Part shown: positions 23,450-36,340 of the stretch, piece after piece
How the letters are laid out: each line of letters opens with the position of its first letter
Numbering within the stretch: position 1 is the first letter of the stretch
NCBI RefSeq assembly: GCF_018991925.1
Contig: NW_024722158.1
Coordinates: 9,118,420 to 9,182,419, forward strand
Direction: 5' to 3'
Source of the DNA: Homarus americanus
Taxonomy: Eukaryota; Arthropoda; Malacostraca; Decapoda; Nephropidae
DNA length: 64,000 bases
Program-made: the position numbers and the translations under genes
Notes under the pieces: generated by a model
Database searches by the model: none
What the model was told of the DNA's origin: nothing
The model's input: the letters and a program-made list of their open reading frames with translations, nothing else

Positions 23450-23507
23450 GTGGGGACAATGACCTACTTGAAAAAACTGAACACACTAACGAACAATTTG
23501 CATACAC

Positions 23508-23672
23508 TGGCCTTAACCCCTTGAGTACGATTACCCTAACCCCTTAAATACAATGATTTTAACCCCTGTGAGTACGATTATCTTAACCTCTGCATACACT
23601 GGTATTAACTCTTTGAGTACGATTACCCTAACCCTTTGAATACGATGGCCTTAATCCCTTGAATACGATGGT
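23508..23672. repeat. degenerate minisatellite of TTGAGTACGATTACCCTAACCC units
   Basis: About seven units of 22-30 bp with the core GAGTACGAT...TTAACCC. The same core recurs at 49.9-50.2 kb. Confidence 0.8.
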
Positions 23673-23883
23673 AGTGGTAATGATGAAACTGGCAAAGGTG
23701 TCACTGGAAATTGGGGCAGTAGTAACGGTGGTAACGATGGTAGTGGTAACAGTGTCATTAGGGACACGTCACTACTACAGTATTACCGCCACTCGTAGAC
23801 TACAGGAACAGGTATTAACCCTTCTTAAGTTTTTCTCAAGGCAGTAATTCAGACTTAGTGGGAAGATAAGACAGCACGAACGA

Positions 23884-23887
<4 letters not shown>

Positions 23888-23958
<71 letters not shown>
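23888..23958. repeat. (GA)n microsatellite
   Basis: About 35 uninterrupted GA units. Confidence 0.97.
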
Positions 23959-23960
<2 letters not shown>

Positions 23961-24918
23961 ACATTCTTCATCACCCCCGCTGGTCTAACTCTCAAGTTCT
24001 GGGTCACCTAACACTAAAATCTCTGTCGTTCTTCGTACAAACTATTCCGACAACTTGTAGAGACTCCAGGTTATGCAGCTCAACAAGTGTCTCAGTTTCT
24101 ATGTAATTTATAATCTAAGTATAATAACAGCTTCCCGAACGTGGTAATCCTTTCATTTTGTAGATTAAATTAAATGTTCCGACAAAATAAGATTCGTTAT
24201 TATTATATTATTTAGTTCCCCTTATACTACTTTCCTGTATGTCCATTATGAATTCACTAGTCATTTCCCCGGACTGGCTCACACTTCAGTCTACAGCAAA
24301 TCTACCAGGAAATGTTGTAACAGCACCAGGAGTGATCTCTTCCAAGTCTTGGCTCCACCAACCCTGACGCATTTTGAGGGACGTTCAAGGGTGTGTCCAA
24401 TACTTGGCCACGGTGAGTGTCCAGACCGTCCCAACAGTTAGTCAGGTGGCCAGGAGAAAACCAAATACAGTTATCATATTCGATGTCGGTTATGCACTCG
24501 AAAACAGTTTATATCTGTAGTTTGGTAATATTTTACTGATTTAAGAGTGTGTGAGGCGAGACAACCTGATAATTCAATTGTGTTGAAAATATTTACGGAC
24601 ATGACAACACCCAAAACATAGTCCACTATGTACTGACTCAAATATTGCTGACCCAACTACGTGTTTCACGCCACAACTTTAGTGATCGCTAATACAACTT
24701 GGCGAACACTCCTGCCCCCTCACGGTGATGGTTGTTGACGGTGGGTGGAGGACGAGGCAGCAAGTTAAGTTTACCACTTGGTCCTCCAACTCCCAACTTA
24801 AATTCATTTACGGCAGTTTGCATTCCTGAGTCGAGACTTTAGCCTCTCAACCTCCGTGTTCTCCCCAGTTTAATTTCCGACACCTTGGCTTGTCCTGACT
24901 TGCGCTAATTACATAGTA

Positions 24919-24919
<1 letters not shown>
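23959..24919. other. intronic sequence, nothing recognised
   Basis: No exon-like frame with splice signals and no defined repeat. Confidence 0.45.

Positions 24920-25014
<95 letters not shown>
24920..25014. repeat. (AT)n microsatellite
   Basis: About 47 uninterrupted AT units, a perfect self-complementary tract. Confidence 0.98.
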
Positions 25015-25015
<1 letters not shown>

Positions 25016-25287
25016 GTTTTTAATTTCTCAGGGCAAAAGATATGAGTTTCTTATATACAGTACATTAAATCTTATTATGCAAAAACTAGGACTAATTTTA
25101 TTTTTTACTAATTTCGCAAAATGAATGTTTCAAACAGTCCTAACCTAACCTAACCTTATAACTGAAACTTAAAACTTAACGTAAGAAACTTGACTTCACC
25201 TGACGTAATTTTACCCAGCACAAATTACTTTAATGTATTACAAAATAAATGTATTCAATAAATACATTTTATCAGAGAAGGATTAAA

Positions 25288-25387
25288 NNNNNNNNNNNNN
25301 NNNNNNNNNNNNNNNNNNNNNNNNNNNNNNNNNNNNNNNNNNNNNNNNNNNNNNNNNNNNNNNNNNNNNNNNNNNNNNNNNNNNNNN
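25288..25387. other. assembly gap, exactly 100 N
   Basis: A gap of exactly 100 N is a conventional placeholder for unknown size. Order and orientation across it rest on scaffolding, not on read sequence. Confidence 0.99.
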
Positions 25388-25620
25388 GCCTAGTTCTAGT
25401 GTGTCCCAATGCTAATACAAATATGCTTTATCTTAATATGTTACATTCCTAATAAGTGTAATCCTCATGTGTCCTAATTATACTGAGCTAAATCATAATA
25501 TGTCCCATTCCAAGTTAGTGTCCCAATCCTATTAAACCCAACGTTAATGTCCCATCCAAGTAAACCCAAGTTAGTGTCCCAAGCCTAATGAACCCTGTCC
25601 CAGTGTTAGTGGTTAAGAAC
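25388..25620. repeat. degenerate TGTCCCAATCCTAATA-type repeat at the gap edge
   Basis: Recurring AGTGTCCCAA, GTGTCCTAAT and TATGTCCCAT words occur at irregular 20-35-bp spacing. The reverse-complement version starts directly after the second gap, at 44098. Confidence 0.6.
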
Positions 25621-25759
25621 AAGCTGAGTGAGGTCAGTGGTGAGGAAGGGTAGTTTCTGCTCGTCCTCAGGTCAGTGTGATGTAAATCGTCTCAATAGTG
25701 ATGATGATATCTTGAACGCATAACAAACTGAGTTAACGGGTTTAAGACGTGTTTTATTT

Positions 25760-25978
25760 AGGTGGTGAAGTCGGCAAGATGGTTGGGGGGTGTGTTGGTG
25801 GTGGATATGTGTTGGAGGGAGTGTGTGTTGGAGATGGGTGTGTGTTGGTGATGGATGGGTGTTGGAGGTGGGTGTGTGTGTGTGTCTGTGTTGGTGGAGA
25901 TGTACTTGTATTTGTTGGTGAAGGTGTGTGTGTTAGTGGATGTGTTTGTTGGAGATGGAGGTGTGTGTGTTGGAGATG

Positions 25979-26009
<31 letters not shown>

Positions 26010-26035
26010 TGGTCGTGTACTTTAAGTGTTATGAT
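25760..26035. repeat. GTGTGTTGGAGATGG-rich degenerate GT tract
   Basis: TGTGTGTTGGTGATGGATG-like words are interspersed with GT runs, ending in (GT)n near 25980-26010. Confidence 0.75.
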
Positions 26036-26130
26036 GTAGGTGCACGACTATATTCATTCTGTACATACATGTTTGTTGTGCACATGTGAACTTACAGTGC
26101 ACGCTCTTTCGGCTGGTGCACAGATGTATC

Positions 26131-26159
26131 TACTAACCGCAGCCTCCTCCGTCACACAG
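26131..26159 (+). promoter_or_regulatory. branch point and 3' splice site of exon B
   Basis: TACTAAC at 26131-26137 is a perfect consensus branch-point heptamer. It lies about 22 bases before the CACAG acceptor that ends at 26159. It supports the plus-strand reading of exon B locally. Confidence 0.65.
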
Positions 26160-26291
26160 GTGGTTGGGGTTGGCTGATCTGCGCTTGCGTCTTCGTCGTA
26201 CACGTCCTCACCACGGGTCTTCAGTTCTCCTACGGGGTTCTCTACACGGACATGCTGAAGCACCTTGAGGGGGACCGTGCCATGGATGCCA
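26160..26291 (+). CDS. internal exon B of the MCT/SLC16-like transporter (strand opposite to exons A, C, D)
   Basis: Two bases, 43 codons and one base lie between acceptor ACACAG (ends 26159) and donor CCA|GTAAGT (26292). The product reads GWGWLICACVFVVHVLTTGL, then QFSYGVLYTDMLKHLEGDRA and MDA. This is TM1 of a monocarboxylate transporter with the family signature [DE]G[GS]W(G/A)W. The Glu-Gly of the signature comes from the end of exon A (GAA G + GT). The last base, A, is completed by exon C (GT) as Ser before WIGS. It fits between exons A and C in sequence and phase but lies on the opposite strand, on a contig bounded by two 100-N gaps. I read this as a scaffold orientation error. A second, paralogous MCT gene on the plus strand is the alternative. 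Confidence 0.93.
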
Positions 26292-27130
26292 GTAAGTACA
26301 CCCTCACTCACTCACTCCAACTCGATTTTACAGCACTAGATTAATAGATTATAATTTTTCCTTCATATAAAGACTTAATAAATTTATTAACATATATTAA
26401 TGGTGACTGACTTCCCTTCATGTGACATATACCCGAATTTACATGTGTTCTCTCTGCGACACAAAGCATAACTGGATAAACATGGGCAAAGAAGAGGACT
26501 GAAATTGTTGTAGTCTCTAGTGTCGGATGCAATTCTTCAACCCAATGAACGCATTTTGTAAATCCATATTAATTTCACCCTATCAATCTTAACATACTGA
26601 CTGGACAGGGATATTTTAGGATCAAGAAATGAAGACAAATTACGAACGTATTTCCCTGGTAAGATAATGAATACAAATGATCAGAATTAGATAAGGAAAG
26701 TCGACAGGAACAAGAGAATTTTACAGGCTAAATGAGGGTTATGGATGTAATGGCGTGTCACAAGGTTAAAAGGAAGGGTGAGGAGGAGGAGGGGGTAATT
26801 ACACGATGGTAAGGAGGAAATGAGGGAAAGAGTCATTATATATGGTAGGAGTTAGTGGTGCTTGCCAGTGTGATAACATGAATTAACTGACACAAGAACA
26901 GTGAGGACAATGTAGTTCTGGGTGAGAAGGTTAGCGAGATTGATGATGTGAGAGAGGAGAGGAGGAGGCTAGTCTGGGTGAAGTGTGTCGAGTGTGTGAG
27001 TGGGGAAGAAAAGACAAAGATTATGTTGGGATAGAGTGTGTGTGTGGAGTGTGTGAGTGGGAAAGATACAATTGTTATGTTCAATTGAGCGTGTGTTGAG
27101 TGCGTTGGTGAGGAAGAAGAGACGAATTTT
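26292..27130. other. intron next to exon B, nothing recognised
   Basis: AT-rich. 26880-27110 contains loosely repeated GTGTGAGTGGGGAAGA words but no clean unit. Confidence 0.45.
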
Positions 27131-27159
27131 ATGTTGGGTGGAGTTGTATGGATGTTGTG

Positions 27160-27292
27160 TGTGGGTGTTAGGTGTTGTGTGTGGGCGTCAGATGTTGTGT
27201 GTGGGCGTCAGATGTTGTGTGTGGGCGTCAGATGTTGTGTGTGGGCGTCAAATGTTGTGTGTGGGCGTCAGGTGTTGTGTGTGTGAGTATTA
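27160..27292. repeat. 20-bp minisatellite
   Basis: Six to seven units of GTTGTGTGTGGGCGTCAGAT. Confidence 0.95.
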
Positions 27293-27544
27293 TGTATATA
27301 GGTAGAGAATACAAGCAGGTGTACGTATAGCATTGAGGTCAGCTGGGGCACTCGGGCGATGGAACGTTATAAGCGAAACGCAGTGCACACCCGCAGTCTC
27401 CCCAACACAGAGATGTTCGCTACATACCTGGCATTATGTAGATGGGAAACACGTCTTGGAATATGTAGTAACAGAGAAGAGGATAATAAATGGAGGTGAA
27501 TAGAATGAATAAGAAAGAAGGGAGTGTCATAACCGAGGAGTGGA

Positions 27545-29620
27545 AGACATGGTAGGTTGTAAGACGTGGTGGGTTGTGAGACGTGGAGGGTTGTAAGACA
27601 TGGTGGGTTGTAAGGCATGGTGGGTTGTAAGGCATGGTGGGTTGTGAGGCATGGTGGGTTGTAAGGCATGGTGGGTTGTGAGGCATGGTGGGTTGTGAGA
27701 CATGGTAGGTTGTAAGGCATGTAATTGGGTTATGTAAGAGCATAATTGGGTTGGCGAGGATGGTGGGTTGTAAGAGCATGGTGGGTTGTAAGACGTGGTG
27801 GGTTGTGAGACATGGAAGGTTGTGAGACATGGAGGGGTTGTGAAGAGACATGGTGGGTTGTAAGGCATGGGTGGCTGTGAGACATGGAAGGTTGTGAGAC
27901 ATGGAGGGTTGTGAGACGCTGGTGGGTTGTAAGACATGGGTGGCTGTGAGACATGGAAGGTTGTGAGACATGGAAGGTTGTGAGACATGGGGGTTGTAAG
28001 ACAGGGGTTGTGAGAGTGAGGGTTGTAAGACATGGTGGGTGAGAGACGTGGAGGGTTGTAAGACATGGTGGGTAAGGCATGGTGGGCTGTGAGCATGGTG
28101 GGTTGTGAGACATGATGGGTTGTAAGACGTGGTGGGTTGCAAGGCATGGTGGGTTGTAAGGCATGGTGGTTGTGAGACGTGGTGGGTTGTAAGGCGCATG
28201 GTGGGTTGTAAGGCATGGTGGGTTGTAAGACATGGTGGGTTGTAAGACGTGGTGGGGTTGTAAGACATGGAGGGTGGTGAGACATAGAGGCTGTGAGACA
28301 TGGATGGCTGTGAGACATGGTGGGTTGTGAGACATGGAAGGTGGTGAGATATGGGGGCCTGGAGACATGGAAGGTCGTGAGACATGGAAGGTTGTGGCTG
28401 AGGGGGGGTTGTGAGACATGGGGGTTGTAAGTCATGGTGGGTTGCAAGGCATGGTGGGGTAAAGGCATGGTGGTTGTGAGACGTGGTGGGTTGTAAGACA
28501 TGGATGGCTTGTGAGACATGGGGTTGTAAGGCATGGTGGGTTGTAAGGCATGTGTCAGGGAGGCAGGGGTCAGAGACGTGGTGGGTTGTAAGACATGGAT
28601 GGTTAGGAGACATGGGGCTAAGGCATGGTGGGTTGCAAGGCATGGTGGTAAGGCATGGTGGGCTGTGAGGCATGGTGGGTCATGAGACGTGTGGGGTAAG
28701 GCATGGTGGGTTGTAAGACATGGTGGGGTTGTAAGACGTGGTGGGCTGTGAGACATGGAAGGTTGTAAGACATGGAAGGTTGTAAGACATGGAAGGTTGT
28801 GAGACATGGGAGTTGTAAGGCATGGTGGGTTGCAGCATGGTGTTGTAAGGCATGGTGAGTTGTGAGACGTGGTGGGTTGTAAGACATGGATGGTTGTGAG
28901 ACATGGGGGTTGGTGGGGCATGGTGGGTTGTAAGGCATGGTGGGCTGTGAGGCATAGTGGGTTGTGAGACATGGGGTTGTGGGCATAGTGGGTTGCAAGG
29001 CATGGTGGTGGTCAGGCATGGTGGGAGCTGTGAGGCATGGTGGGTTGTGAGACGTGGTGGTTGTAAGGCATGGTGGGTTGTAAGACATGGTGGGTTGTAA
29101 GACGTGGTGGGTTGTAAAGACATGGATGGTTGTAAGACATGGTGGGTTGTAAGATATGGTGGTGTTGTGAGACATAGAGGGCTGGAGACACGGAGGGCTG
29201 TAAGACATGTGGGGTTGTGGGCATGGTGGGGTTGTGAGGTATGGAGGGTTGTAAGACATGGAGGGGTGGAGACATAGGCTGTGAGACATGGAGGGTTGTG
29301 AGACATGGTGGGGTTGTGGGACATGGAAGGTTGTGAGATATGGGGGTTGTGAGACATGGAAGGGAGATATGGGGGCTGGGAGATCATGGAAGGTTGTGAG
29401 ACATGGAGGGCTTGTGTGACATGGAAGGTTGTGAGACATGGAAGGCTGTGTGAGACATGGTGGCTGTGGAGACATGGAAGGTCTGTGAGACATGGAAGGT
29501 TGAGGACATGGGTCTGTGAGACATGGAAGGTTGTGAGACATGGGTGGCTGTGAGACATGGAAGGTTGTGAGACATGGAAGGGAGACATGGAAGGTTGTGA
29601 GACATGAAGGTTATGAGACA
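27545..29620. repeat. 17-bp minisatellite with GACATGG core (2.1 kb)
   Basis: More than 110 units of the type GACATGGWRGGTTGTRA (GACATGGTGGGTTGTAA on the left, GACATGGAAGGTTGTGA on the right). Frequent one-base length changes keep switching the frame. Long minus-strand reading frames are tandem-repeat products (PCLTTHHVSQP-like). Confidence 0.95.
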
Positions 29621-29771
29621 TGGGGAGGCTGGAGAAAGGTGGTGTGGCAACTCGAATAAGACGAGATATATTAATAAAGACTTCGTGGACATAAAGAAAC
29701 TGAAAGGCTGATATTTTTTTAAGATGTAGGGAAAAAATGTGGAATATTTTTGTCATTGTTGCAGGAGATAA

Positions 29772-30072
<301 letters not shown>

Positions 30073-30196
30073 TTGCCCATTACAGTGAAAAACAAAGCAA
30101 ATAAACACAATTAAAGAGAAACATGAAAGTATATAAAGCAATATTGTAAAAGGAATAAATTAGAGTAAATAAGGACCTGGATTATGTAAACAAAAA

Positions 30197-30225
30197 TAAA
30201 TAAATAAATAAATAAATAAATAAAT
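30197..30225. repeat. (AAAT)n microsatellite
   Basis: About seven AAAT units. Confidence 0.95.
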
Positions 30226-30390
30226 CCAACACGAATAATGAATAATATTGGAAAAGTTAATTGAAGAGAAGGTGGAAGAGGTAAAGGTAACATATGTTGA
30301 TCACCTGCGGGTTTCTTGGGTAATATGAGATTTAGAGAATATTGGAGGTAATGTTTTTAAGGTGTTTTGAGTCAGAGAGAGAGAGAGAGA

Positions 30391-30440
30391 GATTGGTTGG
30401 TTGGATGGTTGGTTGGTTGGTTGGATGGTTGGTTGTTTGG
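30391..30440. repeat. (GGTT)n/(GGAT) tetranucleotide repeat
   Basis: TTGGTTGGATGG units directly after a short GA run. Confidence 0.9.
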
Positions 30441-31635
30441 TTTTCTCGGCCCAATAATTCGTCCGTCATCACTTCAATTCAATTTAACACAGTCAACAGG
30501 ATGAGATAATTTTGTGTTTTCCAAATTAAAAAAAAAAAATGGTTACCTGAAGAAAGCAATAGAAGGTGTATTTCAGGCAGGATAATGTTATAAACAGTTC
30601 TCATGGGATAGCAAAGGAAACATGTATTAGGAAACATGTATTAGTGATCACGTGTTGGACACAGGACATTGTAGAAAGACATTTTGGAAGGACACTCTGG
30701 ATCGACGTTCTCTCACTCTATACTTAAATACTTACTGGATAACTCTCAAACCAAAACAGCAGAATGTTCATGAGGCTGAAGCAGAAAACTAGACATATTT
30801 TAATGGTTTTAGTTAGCATATCCATAACCTTAAAGTGATAGAAGTTTTAACTATGAGAAAAGTCACAAAGAATTCTACATATATTTTATTCTCCCTCTCT
30901 GACCTTACCTCCAGGGTCATGTGTACCAGGTTAGCATCACACACACACACACCGTAACACTTGGACACTGAGTTGGTCTTTATCCACTGATGGTGTTTGT
31001 TATATAAGTTTATTGGTGGGTCATTGAAGCTACTGTGCACCACACGTGATGCTGAATGGCTGCTCTACTTTACGGTAATACAATACTAAATGACGATATT
31101 TTTCATTAGTCTGGTGGGAATACTTAGTGATGAGGAACACGAGGTATAACAGTAATGAGAGTATTTCCGTGACTCGACATTTTAAAATAAGCAGAGATGA
31201 TATACTCCAAATTTTCAAGATATATATTGTAACTTTTTTATTGTCTGTGGCCTGACACTGTGACTAGCTACTCACACTTGAGTTGCTTTTAGATTCTGAC
31301 AAACACCATTAACCCAAGTTTCGGGGAATACATCGTATCTGTGTACCTCGTAAACAGATGGCTGGTCTGTGGAACCTTGGGAAGGGTAGTCTGTTCCACA
31401 ACTACAATAGTAAGACGACTATTTAGCCATTATTTATTGAACAACTCTAAGCTTGTATCTAGTCAGGCGGACCGACTGACAAGATGTAGTCACGGTTACG
31501 CTTTCAGTATAATCCGCCAGGTTTCAATAGTCTTCGACCAAAGCTGCAAAGATACTTGTTTCATAGACTGTACTTCATGGTTTGTGTTAATCCCTGGGAG
31601 TGAGTCATGTGGGCCTGGCATCACACATCACACAG
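30441..31635. other. intronic sequence, nothing recognised
   Basis: Open stretches at 30813, 31030 and 31341 lack recognisable domains or splice context. Confidence 0.45.
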
Positions 31636-31639
31636 GTTG

Positions 31640-31800
31640 AGACGGGAGAGGTGGAGCTCCTGAGGTCTGGAGTATTGTAACCAGTTTAGTTTCACGATAA
31701 GAGTTACTTATACTAATAGTACCGGCTGATCAATAGGGATTCGAACCCGAAACTAATAAATTGCCAGCCCAGACGATAATCACTCGGCCACCATACCGTT
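31640..31800 (-). mobile_element. tRNA-Ser/Leu-like SINE head
   Basis: Minus strand: GGTGGCCGAGTGATTATCG (A-box-like) and, about 35 bases later, TTTCGGGTTCGAATCCC (B box). The head resembles a class II tRNA without a proper acceptor stem, and an unrelated body follows. A SINE is more likely than a working tRNA gene. Confidence 0.55.
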
Positions 31801-31845
31801 AATTAATTTCACCTTATTGTCCGGGTGGTCAGGGATGAGGCCATA

Positions 31846-32858
31846 TGAAATATGGAAATATGTCGACGACTCCACCATTGGGATCAGCGTCAACAATTCT
31901 GCTCCCAACTATACCGCCCTTCAGGATTTATTGAACAGTCTCCAAAACTGGGCCACCAACAACCATGTCACCATCAACCATACCAAGACCATGGTTATGC
32001 ACATCAACCTCTCCTCCGACATTGTCCCACCTCCTTCCATTACTCTAGGTCCGAACACACCCAGGTTGTAGATTCCACGAAGCTCCTCGGCGTCACCATA
32101 GACAACAAACTAAATTGGAAACCACACGTCAGTGAAGTTGTCAAATCCTCCAGTTTCCGTCTCCACCTCCTCCGCCGACTCAAGTCCCTCGGAGTTCCTG
32201 CACCCGAGCTCCTCAGTGTTTACACAACATTCATACTTCCCAAGCTCACCTATGCCTCCCCACCTGGTCTTCCTCCCTAAATGCCACACAACGTAAACAC
32301 CTAGAAAGTGCAAAAGAGGGCATGCAAGATTATTCTCTCCCTTCCTACTCCACATATCAAGAAGCGCTCAACACACTGACCCTTTCGGCTCTCACTGACC
32401 ATCACCACGACCTCATCTGCAAATTTGGTAAGAAGCTTCTACACCATCCTCGACACCGGCTCCTACTACCACCTGAGATCCCTAGCCCGAGAATTGCTGT
32501 TTGACACCACAACCGCATCCAGCCCATACGTGCACGAACTGATCGCTATAAGAACAGCCCAGTCCCAACCATTGTAAAAATTATCAATAACTTGTAATAA
32601 ACCAGTGTATTCACTCCCAGTAAACACTACTCCTTGCACTGTCACTATTTTGAAATGAACTGTAGTTTGAGCTTTTCCCCATCTAGTTATTATATATCTT
32701 ATTTGTATCACTTATGTTACTTGTATATTATTTGTAATTCGAAACCCATTCCCCAAATATGTAACTGTATATTTTCAGCCTTCTGGCTGCCAAGCTCTTT
32801 CAATAAACCGTTAATTATTATTATTATTATTGTTATTATTATTATTATTATTATTATG
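31846..32858 (+). mobile_element. 5'-truncated LINE, subfamily A copy 1
   Basis: The element begins inside the reverse-transcriptase catalytic box (YVDDSTIGISVNN, the F/YxDD motif with its two metal-binding Asp). It continues through LQNWATNNHVTINHTKT, LLGVTIDNKLNWKPHV, VYTTFILPKLTYASP and HHPRHRLLLPP to NRIQPIRARTDRYKNS and VKIINNL. The 3' UTR ends TATATTTTCAGCC...CAATAAACCGTTAATTATT plus an ATT-repeat tail (about 32812-32858). At least two small frameshifts break the frame (near 32065 and 32270). It is a dead insertion of the same family as the copies at 22.1, 51.2 and 51.7 kb. Confidence 0.9.
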
Positions 32859-32929
32859 ATCTACTAGTTTCTACACAAGTCTGACAAGCGCCATCCTGCT
32901 GGGGGGTTAATGAATTCGTTGTGTGTGCA

Positions 32930-33140
32930 TGTATGTATGTATTGCTCGCCTCGCAAGCGAGCGGAAACGGATTCGATCCTCGGGTAGGACAAGTTTCTTT
33001 ACGCCATTTGCCTCTGTCTGCCAAACAGTAATTGGGGACCTGGATGTTAATCGATTTGCGGATCGTGTTCCGGGGTAACGGTTAGCCAGTGTAGTTGGCG
33101 AGTTGTCCGGTCTTCTCGGACTAGTCCTTGACATGCAACT
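32930..33140 (+). mobile_element. probable tRNA-headed SINE, type 2
   Basis: GCTCGCCTCGCAAGCGAGCG then ACGGATTCGATCCTCGGG looks like an anticodon arm and B box. A body follows: GCCTCTGTCTGCCAAACAG, GGGGACCTGGATGTTAATCG, GTTAGCCAGTGTAGTTGGCG. No second copy in the window confirms the ends. Confidence 0.45.
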
Positions 33141-33237
33141 CGTTAACTTAGGGTGTGGTTGTTGTGTTGGCGACAGCTTCTACACTTTAAACAAATTCAC
33201 GCCTCGGTGGCACTACGGCTGACCATCCTCGTTATTA

Positions 33238-33275
33238 TGTATGTATGTATGTATGTATGTATGTATGTATGTATG

Positions 33276-33309
<34 letters not shown>

Positions 33310-33390
33310 TGTATGTATGTATGTATGTATGTATGTATGTATGTATGTATGTATGTATGTATGTATGTATGTACAGTATATATGTATGTA
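33238..33390. repeat. (GTAT)n microsatellite
   Basis: About 38 GTAT units with one ATAT interruption. Confidence 0.98.
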
Positions 33391-33974
33391 AATAGAATAT
33401 CTGAAAACAGCTCGATCACCTTCAGGAAACTATTAATTTATCAGACGAATTTGGTACCAACACTCTGACCGACAAGTGCTGACACAGACGCCCTTGAAGA
33501 GGACTGAATGAGACAACAGATGGTTTTAAATCTTGGCAAACAGGTTAATGTCTCTCAGTAAACTAACCCTTAACCATTAATGATAACTCAAAAGAGAAGG
33601 TTATATTTTGAGGTCCTTAACCTTTAGCAAAATGTTAAAAAAATTGAGTTTAATGAAAAGTGGCAGAGGGGTTAACTGGTGGTTAAAGACGAATTCACAG
33701 TTATGTAGAAATATCCATAATGGTAATAATATTTGAAAGCCAAATTTCTGCGTCGATGATCAGAAAAAAAAAAATGATTTGTGGGATATTTTCTGTACTT
33801 ATTTAATTTTCTCCATATGATCACTATTTCACAATTTTACGCATATATTTTTTTTCAATAACAGGTTCATTGACTTGATTCTTCCTTTCATTTATCTCTT
33901 TGTCTTCGTCCATAGATCTGCTCTTCTCGTCAGCCTTCCCTCCTCCCTCCACCCATCTCTACAATATTTCACCT
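33391..33974. other. intronic sequence, nothing recognised
   Basis: AT-rich sequence without features. Confidence 0.45.
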
Positions 33975-34222
33975 TCCTCAACCTTACAATGCCTCGTCTT
34001 CCTAAACCCTACAATGCCTCACCTTCCGAAACCCTACAGTGCCTCGCCTTCCTAAACCTTACAATGCCTCGTCTTCCTAAACCCTACAATGCCTCACCTT
34101 CCGAAACCCTACAATGCCTCGCCTTCCTAAACCTTACAATGCCTCGTCTTCCTAAACCCTACAATGCCTCACCTTTCTAAACCCTACAATGCCTCACCTT
34201 TCTAAACCCTACAATGCCTCAC
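33975..34222. repeat. 25-bp minisatellite
   Basis: About ten units of ACCCTACAATGCCTCACCTT + CCTAA. Confidence 0.95.
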
Positions 34223-34429
34223 CTTCCTCAATCAACGCTCTGCCTGCCTTCTTGTCAAATTCCTCTCCACTTCAATCCCTCCTCATAACTCATTCACTCT
34301 TCTATCCTGCCTCCTCAGTCCTCGCCCATTCACTCCTTCTCCTCTAGGTGCTTTCAGAAGACTATGGCCACTGGTTACACTGGAGTTTAATTATACTGCT
34401 CAATATCTTTCACCATTCCTGTCTCCCCT

Positions 34430-35335
34430 TCGTCTATAACTCCCCCCAACTCTCCTCCGTCGTCTATAACTACTTCCAACTCTCCTCCGTCGTCTATAAC
34501 TACTTTCAACACTCCTCCGTCGTATATAACTCCCTTCAACACTCCTCCGTCGTATATAACTCCCTTCAACTCTCCTCCGTCGTATATAACTACTTCCAAC
34601 TCTCCTCCGTCGTCTATAACTACCTTCAACACTCCTCCGTCGTAACTACTAACACTCTGTCTAAAATCCTCCAACTCCTCCTGCAATCTCCAACCCTCAG
34701 TCGTCTATACCTCCAACCCTCAGTCGTCATAACTATTCCAACTCGCCTGTCGTCTAACTTCAACCGTCGTCTATAACACTCAACACCTCCGTCGTCAAAA
34801 CCTCCAACCTCCTCCGTCGTCAAAACACTCCAACTCCCTCAGTCGTCAAACTTCTCCAACCCCCAGTCGTCTATAACTATTCCAACTCGCCTCAAAACTC
34901 CCTCCAACCTCCTCCGTCGTCAACCATTCCACCCCCTCAGTCGTCTATAACTCCTCCAACCTCAGTCGTCTATAACTCTCCAACTCCCCGTCGTCTATAA
35001 CTATCCAACCTCCTCCGTCGTCATAACACTCAACACCTCCGTCGTCCAAACTCTCCAACTCTCCGTCGTCAATAACTATCCCACCCCACCCTCCAACTCC
35101 CCTCACCTAAACTCTCACCCACGTCTAACTCCCTTCAACCTCCGTCGATATAACTACTTCCAACTTCCTCCGTCGTCTATAACTACCTTCAACACCTCCG
35201 TCGTCCAAACCTCCTCCAACTCTCCCCGTCGTCAATAACTATCTCCAACTCCCTCAGTCGTCTATAACTTCCTCCAACCCCCTCAGTCGTCTATAACTTC
35301 CTCCAACCCGCCTCCGTCGTCCATAACTCCTCCAC
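34430..35335. repeat. 30-bp minisatellite with increasing length disorder
   Basis: Units of CTCCTCCGTCGTCTATAACT + CCCTTCAACT. Units are regular to about 34640. After that most have single-base losses (CTCCGTCGTC, TCCTCCGTCG), so register is lost. Confidence 0.93.
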
Positions 35336-35339
35336 CCTC

Positions 35340-36110
35340 CCTGCTTTGTCTCTATTTACTTGTCTTCCGTGTCCCATCTTCTCAGACTATTCCACCCAAA
35401 ATATAAACAAAAATAAAAATAAATACTCTGGTTATCATCTCTTTGCACACTCGCCCATCACCCACGTCTTCAAACACATGTGCCACTTCTACAACTCTTT
35501 CCTGGACTGTTCTTCGCCTCATCCTATCATCAGTTCTGAAGACGAGGGAAAGAATCGGCCTTTTAAATCAACAAAAAAATCAATTAATGTTTGTAATAAG
35601 TTCTTTCTCTCAAGCACAAGTTTAATTATTGTGACATTTAAAGGTTTGTGCTTGATGGAGACTTATGATCAAGGAAACATCTGGTGAAGTTAATTAATAT
35701 ATTGACTTTAAACCTTCTTGTTGCGTTATATATGTGTTTTGATGTTATTGTTTTTTATGAAAGTAACGTTACACTGTACATTTTTGTTGTTTACACCATT
35801 GGGAACGTTTTAACAGTCTAGTCTAAATAAAACAGACGTACAGCGTTTATTGGTAAAACAAATAGTTCGTTAATGGAGACTGATGCTTTACTATTTACTT
35901 ATGAATGGTTGAAAGGGATACTATTCTGATGATAGAAAGTTTGTATCATTGTTTATGTTCACAGCCAAACACAACCTAATGTCAACAGCTGTGTGGGAGT
36001 CAACAATAAACTGAGGGTTGTCATATTTTTGTCACTTTATAACTGCATTTTAAATTATTATAAAAGTTATCATCGTGTCCACAGGGTCTATAACAGCTGT
36101 TAGTAATGTG
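35340..36110. other. intronic sequence, nothing recognised
   Basis: Open stretches at 35346-35687 have no recognisable domain. Confidence 0.45.
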
Positions 36111-36340
36111 TGTAGGGAGGTGATGGAGAGGAGATGTAGGAGGAGGCGGGAGGTAGGGAAGGGGGAAGGGGAATGGTGAGGAAGGAAAAGAGTGAGAGAT
36201 GGAGGGGAAGGGAAGGAGGGAGGGACGGAGGAGGAGGAGAAAAGGTAGGAGGAAGGATGATGAAGGTAAGGAGAAAGGGAGAAGTCTTAGTGAGAGACGA
36301 GAGAGAAGAGAGGAGGAGAAGGAAGGAAGAAACAATTATC
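36111..36340. repeat. purine-rich GGAAGGAGG tract
   Basis: Almost all A/G on the plus strand for about 230 bases, without a fixed unit. Confidence 0.85.

Noticed and set aside
26054..26311. An 85-codon minus-strand frame over exon B (MSEGVLTGIHG...)
   Set aside because: The plus strand gives the MCT TM1 signature with matching splice sites. The minus frame is its shadow.
31724..31800. Possible functional tRNA-Ser gene on the minus strand
   Set aside because: A and B boxes are present, but the acceptor and anticodon stems do not pair, so it is called a SINE head.
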